Positions 7,728 to 15,514 of a stretch of 21,338 nt of DNA are shown here, in pieces; the stretch's first letter is position 1, and each line of letters starts with the position of its first letter. The position numbers were made by a program, and so were the translations under genes. Source of the stretch: CAZNFR01 sp964572225 (GTDB taxonomy: Bacteria; Bacteroidota; Bacteroidia; Bacteroidales; GCA-2748055); assembly GCA_964572225.1 (NCBI GenBank), contig CAZNFR010000062.1, positions 1-21,338 of the forward strand, given 5' to 3'. The notes beneath the pieces are model-generated. The model was not told the DNA's origin. It worked only from the letters and a program-made list of their open reading frames with translations, and ran no database searches.

Positions 7728-10577
7728 TTAGAGTTTATAGTTCAGCCCGAGCTGACCTCTGATACCCGACCATCCTCTTTGCTCCGGTCGACTTGGATCA
7801 CCATGGAAGTATGAGTTGGGGGCATTGGTTAGGTTGCTAATTTCAAGGAAGATTCTAAAATTATCAGCAACATCATAGGAAGAAGAAAGATCGACCGTGA
7901 AATTATTGTCAAACCATCGATAATGCTCTGGACCTGCAATACTGCGGATGGTGCTGATATACCTTCCTTTCAGATTACCAGCAAGGCGAGTTGAAAACTT
8001 ATTGTTTTCATAAATAAGCACCGCATTTCCAATGTGTTTTGCCTGCCCCGGAAGGGTTGTCTTATAACTTCCGGTTTGCTCTCCTCCAGTGAAGGTTGGA
8101 ATCTCTACTTCTGAATCGATATAGGAATAGTTTAGTTCCACTCCAAAATTTTTAAAGAAATTATTGGCATTCTCAAACCGTTTTACCACACCGACTTCAA
8201 CACCAAAAAGCCATGCACTCTCAAGGTTGTCAGGTCTCGACAGTAAATAGTTTTGACCGTCGAGGTTTACAATACTTTGATCATCATATATGTAATCAGT
8301 AAGGCCTTTATAATATACCCCGGCACTGAATAGTCCAAGAATCTCAGGATAATACTCAAACATCAGGTCGTAGTTGGTTGAGAAAGTAGGATTCAGTTTA
8401 GTATTCCCTTCAGTTATAGTATAGGTTATTTCGCTGATCTGTGTTCCGGGATTCAGTCGGTTAAAAGTGGGGCGGCTGTATGACCGTGTCACCGCAGCTC
8501 TCAGGATCGCCTTTTCCGAGAAATGATATTTCATATGGATCATGGGGAGGAAGGCATTATAATTCTTGCTTTCCACGACATTTTCAATGGTAACTCCTTC
8601 ACCAGTGGTTATCACCCTTTTTCCAGAGAATTCAATCCGGTTCACTTCGTTCCGGATACCCCCGGTAATTTCAACCTTATCATTCATCTTAAGGCTGGCC
8701 ATAAAATATCCTGACAGTACTTCCTCAGTTCCGGTATAAGAAGCCGGGGCATTGGAAGGAGCATCCTTGTCGAGTACTGTGATCAAACCATGCTCGGCGG
8801 CAAATTCATCGGTATAGAGCTCATCGATCTGTTCATTGGTGATGGAGGCATAATTGATATCGTCATAAACATCTCCGATCTCTTTCAGAAAGTTACCATC
8901 GAAAGGCTCTGCCGAACTTTCCAACTGATCCATGGTCAGAATGGGAGGGGATCCCGGGATTCCCAGCATCCCCGCCTGCATCTTGACCAGAGTATAACTG
9001 TTAAATTCCCTATCCATCAGGGCATACTTTCCACCTGCTTTAAAATTCAGCCTATCATTCAGGTTGTAGTTAAAGTCAAATTTCCCGGTATATTGAGTCT
9101 CATCTTTTTTCAGGGAAGCCAGTATAACCTGATTCAACATGCTTTGTGAAGGAGTTACCGGGATGGTCGGATCCGGCCGTATATCATCAAGTGTGGAACC
9201 GGTTCCGTCAGGGGAGTCCATAGCAAGGTATTTTATGCCATCAGCCGCCAGTCCTTCGTAAGTAGTAGGTTGAACAAAATTAACAATGGGGTATCCACGA
9301 TCCTCTTCAGGAAGGATATCGGGTGAATTTAACCGGAAATCCGAATTGGAATACTGACCCAAAACATCAAGCCGGAGTCTGGTTCCTAACTTGAAATCAC
9401 CTCCCAACTGATAAGAATACAGATTGGTAATATAGTCGGCATGCCGGGCCTGGTATTGGATATTATCCTGATAAAAATTGAAATAGGTTTCCCTTACCGT
9501 TTGTTGATCCAGGTACTGGGAATACAACCCCTTAAAATAAATTCGGGAGTTCTCGGAAAGATCATAATCCATACCCAGGTTAAATCCCAGAGTCCTTCTT
9601 CTTGCCAGGTAATCCCTTAATTGAAGGGTGTTTATTCCAAAAGCCTGAACGGGATCCTCATTGGTAAAATCATAATTCACTTCATATCGGTCAATGCCCG
9701 CTCTCCGGTCCCATATTACCCCGGAAGCGATAAAACCAAATTTCTCACCAATCCGATTCCCGTAAACGACAGATCCATTGTAAGATGGGTGAGCTGATCG
9801 TGTATTGTATCCACCGGCTAAATTAACACTGAAGGTTTCATCAAGAGGAGTGGATTTTGTGATGAAGTTCATGGTTCCACCAATGGCATCACCATCCAAA
9901 TCCGGTGTGGGAGCCTTATCCAGCCTCACATATTCGATCAGCTCACTGGGAAAAATATCCAGTTGAGTATACCTTTCATCCGAAGCCCCTCCGGCACTAG
10001 GCAAGCGGTTCCCATTAAGAAGGATAGAGGTCCAGTGAGTAGGGGCACCTCTTACGATCACACGTCGGCCTTCTCCCATGTCGCGCTCGATCGAAACTCC
10101 CTGCATTCGTTGAACCGCCTCAGCTGCATTTCGATCGGGGAGTTTGCCGATGGCATCAGCCGCAAGCACCTCGGCAACATTCACCGATGTTTTCTTTATA
10201 CTCAGAGCCCTGACCTGTGAAGGCCGGTATACCCCTTTAATAATTACATCGTTGAGAGCAATGCCTTCGGTGAGAAGGATTTCACCCAGGTTCACTTTTT
10301 CACCCTGACTCACAGTGAATTCAAGGTATTTCTTTTCATACCCAATGTAAGAGATTTCCAGGCGCCGGGTTCCCACTGGTGCATTCGAAAGAGAAAAAAC
10401 CCCTTCCAAATTGGTAATGGTACCGGTATAGGTACCCTCGATCAGGACATTGGCGCCAGGAAGAGGCCCGTTTGTATCCCTGATTTTCCCAGTTACAGTT
10501 CCCTGTGAAAAACTGTTCTGAAAGAAAAATAACATTGCAAGTAACACCGCAACATTTACCATTTTTGTTTTCATCAT
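7728..10577 (-). CDS. TonB-dependent outer-membrane receptor (non-SusC type)
   Basis: The gene encodes 949 residues from the ATG at 10577. The reading frame extends 45 codons further upstream to a TTG, but that stretch is not signal-like, whereas MMKTKMVNVAVLLAMLFFF is a normal signal peptide ending near SFSQ. Next come a carboxypeptidase-regulatory-like beta domain (about 27-110, TVTGKIRDTNGPLPGANVLI), then the plug. The plug holds AAEAVQRMQGVSIERDMGEG, VIVRGAPTHWTSILLNGNRL and DGDAIGGTMNFITK, as in the large TonB-Xanth-Caul-like receptor group. A beta barrel ends in GQLGLNYKL. There is no STN signalling domain and no SusD partner, so uptake of a small or medium ligand is more likely than a Sus-type glycan. 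The AraC-type gene precedes it on the same strand and the PI-PLC gene follows in the operon. Confidence 0.92.
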   Translation of the reverse strand: MMKTKMVNVAVLLAMLFFFQNSFSQGTVTGKIRDTNGPLPGANVLIEGTYTGTITNLEGVFSLSNAPVGTRRLEISYIGYEKKYLEFTVSQGEKVNLGEILLTEGIALNDVIIKGVYRPSQVRALSIKKTSVNVAEVLAADAIGKLPDRNAAEAVQRMQGVSIERDMGEGRRVIVRGAPTHWTSILLNGNRLPSAGGASDERYTQLDIFPSELIEYVRLDKAPTPDLDGDAIGGTMNFITKSTPLDETFSVNLAGGYNTRSAHPSYNGSVVYGNRIGEKFGFIASGVIWDRRAGIDRYEVNYDFTNEDPVQAFGINTLQLRDYLARRRTLGFNLGMDYDLSENSRIYFKGLYSQYLDQQTVRETYFNFYQDNIQYQARHADYITNLYSYQLGGDFKLGTRLRLDVLGQYSNSDFRLNSPDILPEEDRGYPIVNFVQPTTYEGLAADGIKYLAMDSPDGTGSTLDDIRPDPTIPVTPSQSMLNQVILASLKKDETQYTGKFDFNYNLNDRLNFKAGGKYALMDREFNSYTLVKMQAGMLGIPGSPPILTMDQLESSAEPFDGNFLKEIGDVYDDINYASITNEQIDELYTDEFAAEHGLITVLDKDAPSNAPASYTGTEEVLSGYFMASLKMNDKVEITGGIRNEVNRIEFSGKRVITTGEGVTIENVVESKNYNAFLPMIHMKYHFSEKAILRAAVTRSYSRPTFNRLNPGTQISEITYTITEGNTKLNPTFSTNYDLMFEYYPEILGLFSAGVYYKGLTDYIYDDQSIVNLDGQNYLLSRPDNLESAWLFGVEVGVVKRFENANNFFKNFGVELNYSYIDSEVEIPTFTGGEQTGSYKTTLPGQAKHIGNAVLIYENNKFSTRLAGNLKGRYISTIRSIAGPEHYRWFDNNFTVDLSSSYDVADNFRIFLEISNLTNAPNSYFHGDPSRPEQRGWSGIRGQLGLNYKL

Positions 10578-10610
10578 TTTTGATTTTTTGTTTGGTTTTG
10601 GATTTGCTCG

Positions 10611-10628
10611 CGAATATAAAGGGGGGGG
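10611..10628 (-). promoter_or_regulatory. C8 tract beside a -7-like element upstream of the TonB receptor
   Basis: On the minus strand a run of eight C (10628-10621) is followed after two T by TATATTCG (10618-10611). That octamer matches five of six fixed bases of the TAnnTTTG promoter element and ends 34 nt before the receptor ATG. If this is the promoter, the C run falls in the spacer toward the -33 box, where length changes could tune expression. No clear TTTG -33 box is seen, so the promoter call is tentative. Confidence 0.3.
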
Positions 10629-10747
10629 CTCACAGGCTTGTTTAACTGGTGCGAGATAGACTAAATAATTGGGTGTGAACTTGTAATAATCAGATAACCA
10701 ATTATATACCAATATTATTTATTTCTTATTTCAATCTTAAGAAATAA

Positions 10748-11800
10748 TTAAGAGGATGAGAGATTTATTTTGGACTGACGGTATTCGCTCGGACTGATTC
10801 CAAATTTTTTCCGGAAATATTTATAAAAAGTGGCTTTGGATTTGAATCCACTCTGGTAAAAAACCTCGGAAATACTCAGTTCAGGTTCTTCGTTCATTAG
10901 GATAGCTGCCTCATCCACCCTGAAAAGATTGACGAACTCGTAGAAATTAGAATTCAATCCGGCCGATAAGGATTCGGTTAAATGATGCCTGGATACATTG
11001 ATTTCCCTGGCCGATTCATCAAGGGTGAGGTCTTCTTTCAGATATAGTTTTTTCTCTTTCAGGGAGTGAGTAAGCTTCTCAAGGATACGTTGATAATCCG
11101 AATGTCTAAGCCTGGAACCCTTGTATCTTTCCGAAGCAGGTCTTTTTTCATTTTTTATATAGGTGTGCAGTCTTAGCCAGTATACCAATGCAAACTGAAT
11201 AAAGAAAATATATATATAAAAACTCCAAAATCTTGGTCCCGGGATTTCAAACAATCTTACCAGTGACCAGGTTCCGGCCACGGTGACAAAAAGAAAAAAG
11301 AGAAAGACCAAGAATCTTTTGGTTTCTCCACTCAGTGGCTTTTTTCCGTTAAATATCAAACCCATGGATAATACAATATAACCCACCCAATAGAAGATGT
11401 AAAACCGGAAAACTCTCTGGTAAAAACCAATCAATCGCTGATCCGGAGAATCATTAATAATTATCCCATAGTAAATAATGGCATTAAGAATAAAAAACAG
11501 GAAAAAGGGTGTAAGAAGAAAGAGAGTGAAATTGGGTGTTACCTTTTTGCCAAGACACTTAAAGGTAAACATAAGCAGGAGAGGCCCCTTCAGCAGTCGA
11601 AAGCTGGTAGGAATACCGAGCATAAAATCCAGGTCGCGCGATTGAGCATTATAAAGAATCAGTTCGAAGGAAAAGTCCAGGCAGATGGCAATGAGGTAAA
11701 ACAAAAGGTAAATGTATTTCTTATTGCGTTTGGTCACAAACCAAATAAAAAGCATGGTCAGCAAAACCTGGATAATGATCGCAATCAGAACTTCATTCAT
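10748..11800 (-). CDS. Membrane-bound AraC family transcriptional regulator
   Basis: This 350-residue protein has a hydrophobic N-terminal half and a C-terminal AraC DNA-binding domain. About seven membrane-spanning segments can be picked out (roughly 4-22, 29-50, 64-80, 91-111, 131-150, 162-181, 191-210). A basic linker is followed by the double helix-turn-helix at about 240-345, with LTLDESAREINVSRHHLTESL as first helix pair and ISEVFYQSGFKSKATFYKYFRKKFGISPSEYR-type second motif. Such fusions are common in Bacteroidota and are thought to sense a signal at the inner membrane. The gene lies 170 nt upstream of the TonB receptor on the same strand, so it is the obvious candidate regulator of the receptor/PI-PLC operon. 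The signal is unknown, and it may also act on its own promoter. Confidence 0.88.
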   Translation of the reverse strand: MNEVLIAIIIQVLLTMLFIWFVTKRNKKYIYLLFYLIAICLDFSFELILYNAQSRDLDFMLGIPTSFRLLKGPLLLMFTFKCLGKKVTPNFTLFLLTPFFLFFILNAIIYYGIIINDSPDQRLIGFYQRVFRFYIFYWVGYIVLSMGLIFNGKKPLSGETKRFLVFLFFLFVTVAGTWSLVRLFEIPGPRFWSFYIYIFFIQFALVYWLRLHTYIKNEKRPASERYKGSRLRHSDYQRILEKLTHSLKEKKLYLKEDLTLDESAREINVSRHHLTESLSAGLNSNFYEFVNLFRVDEAAILMNEEPELSISEVFYQSGFKSKATFYKYFRKKFGISPSEYRQSKINLSSS

Positions 11801-11935
11801 AATGGATGTTTAAGAACCCTCTTTTTCAGAATATGCCCGGTTCGAAAATAGAGATATAAGTGCAATTCATTGTAAAGGAAATGTAAATTGTAAGTAAATT
11901 ATAGAATTTAGAGTGTGGGGATGCAAATACTTCTC

Positions 11936-11966
11936 TTAGCTTTTAGGAATAATGATATTATCTTTG
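11936..11966 (+). promoter_or_regulatory. Promoter of rsgA with perfect -7 element
   Basis: TATCTTTG at 11959-11966 is an exact match to the Bacteroidota -7 consensus TAnnTTTG. TTAG at 11936-11939 is a three-of-four match to the -33 TTTG with a normal 19-nt gap. The element ends only four bases before the ATG at 11971, so transcription should begin at or next to the start codon, giving a leaderless or nearly leaderless mRNA. Confidence 0.6.
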
Positions 11967-11970
11967 AAGT

Positions 11971-13077
11971 ATGAAAGTAGAATCAGAATTATGGAATCTT
12001 GGCTTCAGCGATCTCTTCGAAAAGCACAGGCAGGAAAACGGGCTGAACGGTTTTGAAACCGGGCGGATCATTGCCGAGCACAAGGAACGATACCGGGTGC
12101 GCACGGAAACAGGCGAATGCGATGCCGAAATAACCGGGAATCTCCGCTATTCCGCTCAAAGCCGGGAGGATTTTCCTGCGGTGGGCGACTGGGTGGCGCT
12201 GATCCCCTACGATGAGGATCATGCCATCATTCATTCAGTGTATCCCCGCTTTTCCCTGATTTCAAGAAAGGCCGTGGGTAAGTCAGGCGACAAACAGCTT
12301 ATCGGGGCCAACATCGATACCGCTTTTCTGGTTCAGGCGGCCGACCGCGATTTCAATCTGAACCGGCTGGAGCGGTACCTTACCATCAGTTACGAGTCGA
12401 AGGTAAATCCGGCGATTGTCCTCAGCAAAACCGACCTGGCCCAACCTGAGGTTTTGCAGGAGATCCTGGAGAGTCTGAAGAAACGAATCCCGGAAGTGCC
12501 GGTTTTTCCGGTCAGCAACGAATCCCGGCAGGGCTACGGATCTCTCGAAAGCTTTATGGAAAAAGGCAAAACCTATTGCCTCCTGGGATCATCCGGGGTG
12601 GGAAAATCCACGCTGATGAACAATCTCTCGGGACGGGCCGGCATGAAAACAGATTCCATCAGCGACAGCACCGGCAAGGGCCGCCACGTTACCAGCCACC
12701 GCGAACTCATCCTTCTTCCCGGCGGAGCCATTTTGATCGACAATCCCGGAATGCGGGAGATCGGGATTGCTGATGCTTCCGAAGGACTCGAATCGGCTTT
12801 TGATCGTATCCTGGAGCTGGCAGAGAACTGTAAGTTCACCGATTGCAAGCACATATCCGAAACCGGCTGTGCAGTCCTGGAGGCAGTCCAAAATGATGAG
12901 ATCGATCCGGCCTCATACGAGAACTTCCTCAAAATGGAAAGGGAGAAGGAGCATTTTACCCGCTCCGTTGCAGAGCAAAGGAGGAAAGACAAGGATTTCG
13001 GAAAAATGATGAAGAATTTCAAGAGCGACATGGGAAAGCTGAGCGGAAAGTACCGTGATTACTATAAGAAAAAATAA
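11971..13077 (+). CDS. rsgA: Ribosome biogenesis GTPase RsgA
   Basis: RsgA is a cytoplasmic GTPase that binds the 30S subunit late in assembly and is stimulated by the ribosome. This 368-residue copy has all the hallmarks. An N-terminal OB-fold comes first (about 28-95, with VGDWVAL). The G motifs are circularly permuted: G4 SKTD at 152-155 precedes the P-loop GSSGVGKS at 206-213 and G3 DNPG at 257-260. The zinc site is Cys287, Cys292, His294 and Cys300, the expected C-x4-C-x-H-x5-C. Thr235 and Thr241 fall in the switch region (TGKGRHVTSHRE). A basic C-terminal helix follows (KRSxxx-like, ending YYKKK). It is a housekeeping gene that separates the two transport loci. The start is fixed by the promoter directly upstream. 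Confidence 0.96.
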   Translation: MKVESELWNLGFSDLFEKHRQENGLNGFETGRIIAEHKERYRVRTETGECDAEITGNLRYSAQSREDFPAVGDWVALIPYDEDHAIIHSVYPRFSLISRKAVGKSGDKQLIGANIDTAFLVQAADRDFNLNRLERYLTISYESKVNPAIVLSKTDLAQPEVLQEILESLKKRIPEVPVFPVSNESRQGYGSLESFMEKGKTYCLLGSSGVGKSTLMNNLSGRAGMKTDSISDSTGKGRHVTSHRELILLPGGAILIDNPGMREIGIADASEGLESAFDRILELAENCKFTDCKHISETGCAVLEAVQNDEIDPASYENFLKMEREKEHFTRSVAEQRRKDKDFGKMMKNFKSDMGKLSGKYRDYYKKK

Positions 13078-13104
13078 TTTTCAATACTATTCGTCCCCAG
13101 GCAG

Positions 13105-13677
13105 ATGAAAGCATCCATTATTTTTCTGGTTATACCTACTTTGTTTTGGCTGAAGGGACATTCCCAACCGAGCCAGTCCCCCTGTCAGGAATCAGGCTAT
13201 CTATCGGTTCAAAGCGGTTTGATCGCCGATGGATACAACTCCCTGGGCGTTCGAACATTTTTTGAATTTCAAAAGGACCTCAGGAAAAACTGGCAGTACG
13301 GAATCGCATACGAACATTCCCGTCACCTGGGATTTTTAATGACAGATCAGTTATACGATTTAAACAGCAACCTTAGTCAGCTAAGTCTGAACGGATATTA
13401 TAAAATCAGGCTTTTCCGTGACCGGGTTTTTTGGACCGGAGGAATGGGCATTGGTGCTCTGCATGTAAACTGGGATGATAAGGATGCCTTCGGTGCTACT
13501 GTCAATGCAAGTCTGACATTGAATTTCAGGATCACTAAAACGATTTTCCTCGAAACAGCCCCTCTGATCGTATTACTTCCCTTTAACCGGATTTATTATT
13601 CCCCGTTGAATATTGATCATTTTCAGCATTTTCATGCCTTCACCTTTTTTCCCTTTGGCGTGAAGTTTAAAATTTAG
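13105..13677 (+). CDS. Small putative outer-membrane beta-barrel protein
   Basis: I do not recognise a family for this 190-residue protein. It begins with a signal peptide (MKASIIFLVIPTLFWLKGHSQ) and then shows alternating hydrophobic/polar strands with aromatic girdles, such as GVRTFFEFQKDL, WQYGIAYEHSRHL, LSLNGYYKIRLF and VFWTGGMGIGALHVNW. It ends FPFGVKFKI, which fits the aromatic C-terminal strand of an outer-membrane barrel of about eight strands. One Cys (in SPCQES) is present near the mature N-terminus. The gene starts 27 nt after rsgA and has no separate promoter that I can see, so the two may be cotranscribed, although no functional link is apparent. The stop codon is TAG. Confidence 0.65.
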   Translation: MKASIIFLVIPTLFWLKGHSQPSQSPCQESGYLSVQSGLIADGYNSLGVRTFFEFQKDLRKNWQYGIAYEHSRHLGFLMTDQLYDLNSNLSQLSLNGYYKIRLFRDRVFWTGGMGIGALHVNWDDKDAFGATVNASLTLNFRITKTIFLETAPLIVLLPFNRIYYSPLNIDHFQHFHAFTFFPFGVKFKI

Positions 13678-13765
13678 TCCTCATCCGGTTTTGACATTCC
13701 CATAATCAAAAAATAAAGTTCTCTTAATATAAGCGAAGTTTAAAGCCTTTTAATTTACAGCTGTG

Positions 13766-14323
13766 ATGTTGAAGGGCGATGAACATATATGGCAGGACCG
13801 GATTCTGGAGCTTATCAAAGACCGGAAAGAGGAGGGAATGAAGCAGTTATTCAATCATTTTTTTGATGAATTATACAATCATTCCTACAAGTTGACCCAT
13901 GCTAAAGAAGTTAGTGAGGATATTCTTCAAAACGTATTTTACGATCTCTGGCTAAACGCTCCCCGCAGAGAAATAAAAAATCTCAGGTCCTATCTCTATC
14001 AGATGGTACGTTTCCAGGTTTATTCCTATTGGTCGGAAAAACCCGATCTAACCGAACTGGTGGAAGAATTCAACGAAGTTCTTTACATGGATGAACTAAA
14101 CCAGATCCTGGATGCCCGGGAGGTGGAAGAAAACATTCAGGAGGCGGTTAAAGCCCTCCCTTCTGCCTGTAGAAATATTTTTGAGCTAAGCCACTTTGAT
14201 GGATTATCCAACCGGGAAATAGCCCACAAACTCCTGTTATCTGATCAAACCGTAAGAAACCAGTTAAGCAAAGCACTCAGGCTGGTCAAAAAGCACCTGT
14301 ATGTTAACAAACTCTTAGGTTGA
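13766..14323 (+). CDS. ECF-type RNA polymerase sigma factor
   Basis: This 185-residue sigma-70 family protein has only the region 2 and region 4 domains, as in extracytoplasmic function sigma factors. Region 2 covers about 24-90 (LYNHSYKLTHAKEVSEDIL, then QNVFYDLW), where it would bind core polymerase and the -10 element. Region 4 covers about 126-178 (ALPSACRNIFELSHFDGLSN, IAHKLLLSDQTVRNQLSKAL), with the HTH that reads the -35 element. A GTG immediately before the ATG at 13766 is an alternative start of no consequence. The FecR gene follows, then a SusC receptor with an STN domain, the classical arrangement of a surface-signalling cascade in which ligand binding at the receptor frees the sigma factor. 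It should drive the downstream susCD operon and perhaps itself. Confidence 0.92.
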   Translation: MLKGDEHIWQDRILELIKDRKEEGMKQLFNHFFDELYNHSYKLTHAKEVSEDILQNVFYDLWLNAPRREIKNLRSYLYQMVRFQVYSYWSEKPDLTELVEEFNEVLYMDELNQILDAREVEENIQEAVKALPSACRNIFELSHFDGLSNREIAHKLLLSDQTVRNQLSKALRLVKKHLYVNKLLG

Positions 14324-14369
14324 TCTTAAGTAGAGATTATCGAAAATCCCCTTTGCTAAGTTTTTCTTA

Positions 14370-14402
14370 AATCCGGAATCATGGATGGTACAATCCGGAA
14401 TC
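14370..14402 (+). repeat. Pair of 11-bp direct repeats, 22-bp period, upstream of fecR
   Basis: AATCCGGAATC occurs at 14370-14380 and again, identical, at 14392-14402. The 22-bp spacing is two helical turns. Each copy contains the palindrome TCCGGA, so the two can also pair as a short hairpin. The second copy lies about where the -33 region would be for the -7 element at 14414-14421. It may be an operator or an ECF sigma contact site; both ideas are inference. Confidence 0.5.
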
Positions 14403-14413
14403 CTGCCACACTA

Positions 14414-14421
14414 TAGTTTTG
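14414..14421 (+). promoter_or_regulatory. Possible -7 promoter element of fecR
   Basis: TAGTTTTG is a full match to TAnnTTTG and ends 24 nt before the fecR ATG at 14446. There is no TTTG at the -33 position. The second AATCCGGAATC repeat occupies that place instead. This would let fecR be transcribed separately from the sigma gene 122 nt upstream. Confidence 0.35.
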
Positions 14422-14445
14422 AAAACAGGAATCAACCCAATTCCC

Positions 14446-15393
14446 ATGAATGAAAAAGAATTCAGGAAGTTGCTGAAAAAGGCCGCTACCGGTAACGCCT
14501 CTGTAAGGGAAACAAAACTGCTGGAAAAAATGATGATGGGTCTGCGTGGCCCTTCCGTCAATCCGTTTGACCGGAAGGACAGCAGAAACAGAGTATATGA
14601 CCGTTTGCTGGCTAAGATCCGGTTTTCCAGCGGCAGAAAACTATCCCTGCAGGTACTTGGGTATGCTGCATCTCTGATTATTCTGGTTTCCATTGGATTC
14701 TTGGTGTGGAATAGCCGTGAAACCCAAACCCACTCTCTGTCAGAGGTGCCATATTTGCAGATAAACACCGGGAAAGGCGAGCGCAAAACTATTTTGCTGC
14801 CCGATAGCAGCCTGGTTACCCTAAACTCTTCCTCTTCTCTTATCTATCCTGAAAAATTCAATGGGAGCAAAAGGCATGTAAATATTTCGGGAGAAGCATT
14901 TTTTAATGTTCATAGAGATGAAAGCAAACCCTTTAGCATACGTGCGGGGGATATTATTGTCACTGTCCTCGGAACCAGTTTTAACGTTTTTGAGGACATC
15001 GAAGCGGTAATGGTGACCGTGGAAAGCGGAGTTGTAAAAGTTGAAAAGGACAGGGCCGAGGGCCATGCCATCCTAGGTGTCAACCAGCAATTTACCTATC
15101 GGAAGCAAACACATGAAGGTTGGATAGCCTCAACTGATGCCAAAAAGGTCTCAGACTGGAGCAGAAATATTCTTGAATTTGACAACCTCGAGTTAAAGGA
15201 AGCCCTCGAAATTATCGCCGAGTGGTTTAATGTTAAGATTGAATGCCATGATGAAGAAATACTGGAAAGGACTCTAAAGGGAAAGTACCAGGATAAATCC
15301 CTTGAGTATATTCTTGAGGATTTGAACTTTATGATGGACCTGAACTATCAGGTTAAATCAGATACCATTATCCTTACCTCAAAGAATGAATAG
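14446..15393 (+). CDS. FecR family anti-sigma factor
   Basis: This 315-residue inner-membrane regulator is counted from the ATG at 14446; a TTG at 14419 would add nine unlikely residues. The N-terminal cytoplasmic part (about 1-65) would hold the sigma factor. One membrane segment follows (about 69-88, LGYAASLIILVSIGFLVW). The periplasmic FecR domain spans about 103-200 (LPDSSLVTLNSSSSLIYPEK, HVNISGEAFFNVHRDESKPF, VTVLGTSFNVF). The C-terminal domain typical of Bacteroidota FecR proteins (about 243-310, LEFDNLELKEALEIIAEWFN) is similar to an STN fold and should contact the receptor's N-terminal signalling domain. It sits between the ECF sigma gene and a SusC with an STN domain, so signal transfer from outer membrane to sigma factor is the clear role. 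It ends TAG, followed in frame by TAA. Confidence 0.93.
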   Translation: MNEKEFRKLLKKAATGNASVRETKLLEKMMMGLRGPSVNPFDRKDSRNRVYDRLLAKIRFSSGRKLSLQVLGYAASLIILVSIGFLVWNSRETQTHSLSEVPYLQINTGKGERKTILLPDSSLVTLNSSSSLIYPEKFNGSKRHVNISGEAFFNVHRDESKPFSIRAGDIIVTVLGTSFNVFEDIEAVMVTVESGVVKVEKDRAEGHAILGVNQQFTYRKQTHEGWIASTDAKKVSDWSRNILEFDNLELKEALEIIAEWFNVKIECHDEEILERTLKGKYQDKSLEYILEDLNFMMDLNYQVKSDTIILTSKNE

Positions 15394-15431
15394 TAAAAAA
15401 CATATGTTGCCTATGGAATGAAACTCAAATC

Positions 15432-15464
15432 AAAAAAAACCGGGAATTGATGGCACAATCCCGG
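15432..15464 (+). other. Stem-loop between fecR and the susC gene
   Basis: Bases 15440-15449 pair with 15456-15464 (CCGGGAATTG against CAATCCCGG, one bulged A at 15446, loop of six). The stem is preceded by eight A (15432-15439) but not followed by a U-run on the plus strand. So it is either half of a bidirectional terminator acting only on antisense transcripts, or an mRNA structure that dampens readthrough or protects the susC mRNA 5' end. Confidence 0.5.
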
Positions 15465-15514
15465 CTTAAAAAATTAAAAGAATTAGTAATCCTCTTAAAT
15501 GTAATTGTAAAGTT

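Noticed and set aside
10578..10712. A 45-residue N-terminal extension of the TonB receptor from a TTG
   Set aside because: The extension would place a normal signal peptide inside the protein, and it translates through the C8 tract and the putative promoter.
10735..10753. Stem-loop TCTTAA/TTAAGA overlapping the stop codon of the AraC-type gene
   Set aside because: Only six AU-rich pairs and no T-run follow on the minus strand, so it is too weak to call a terminator.
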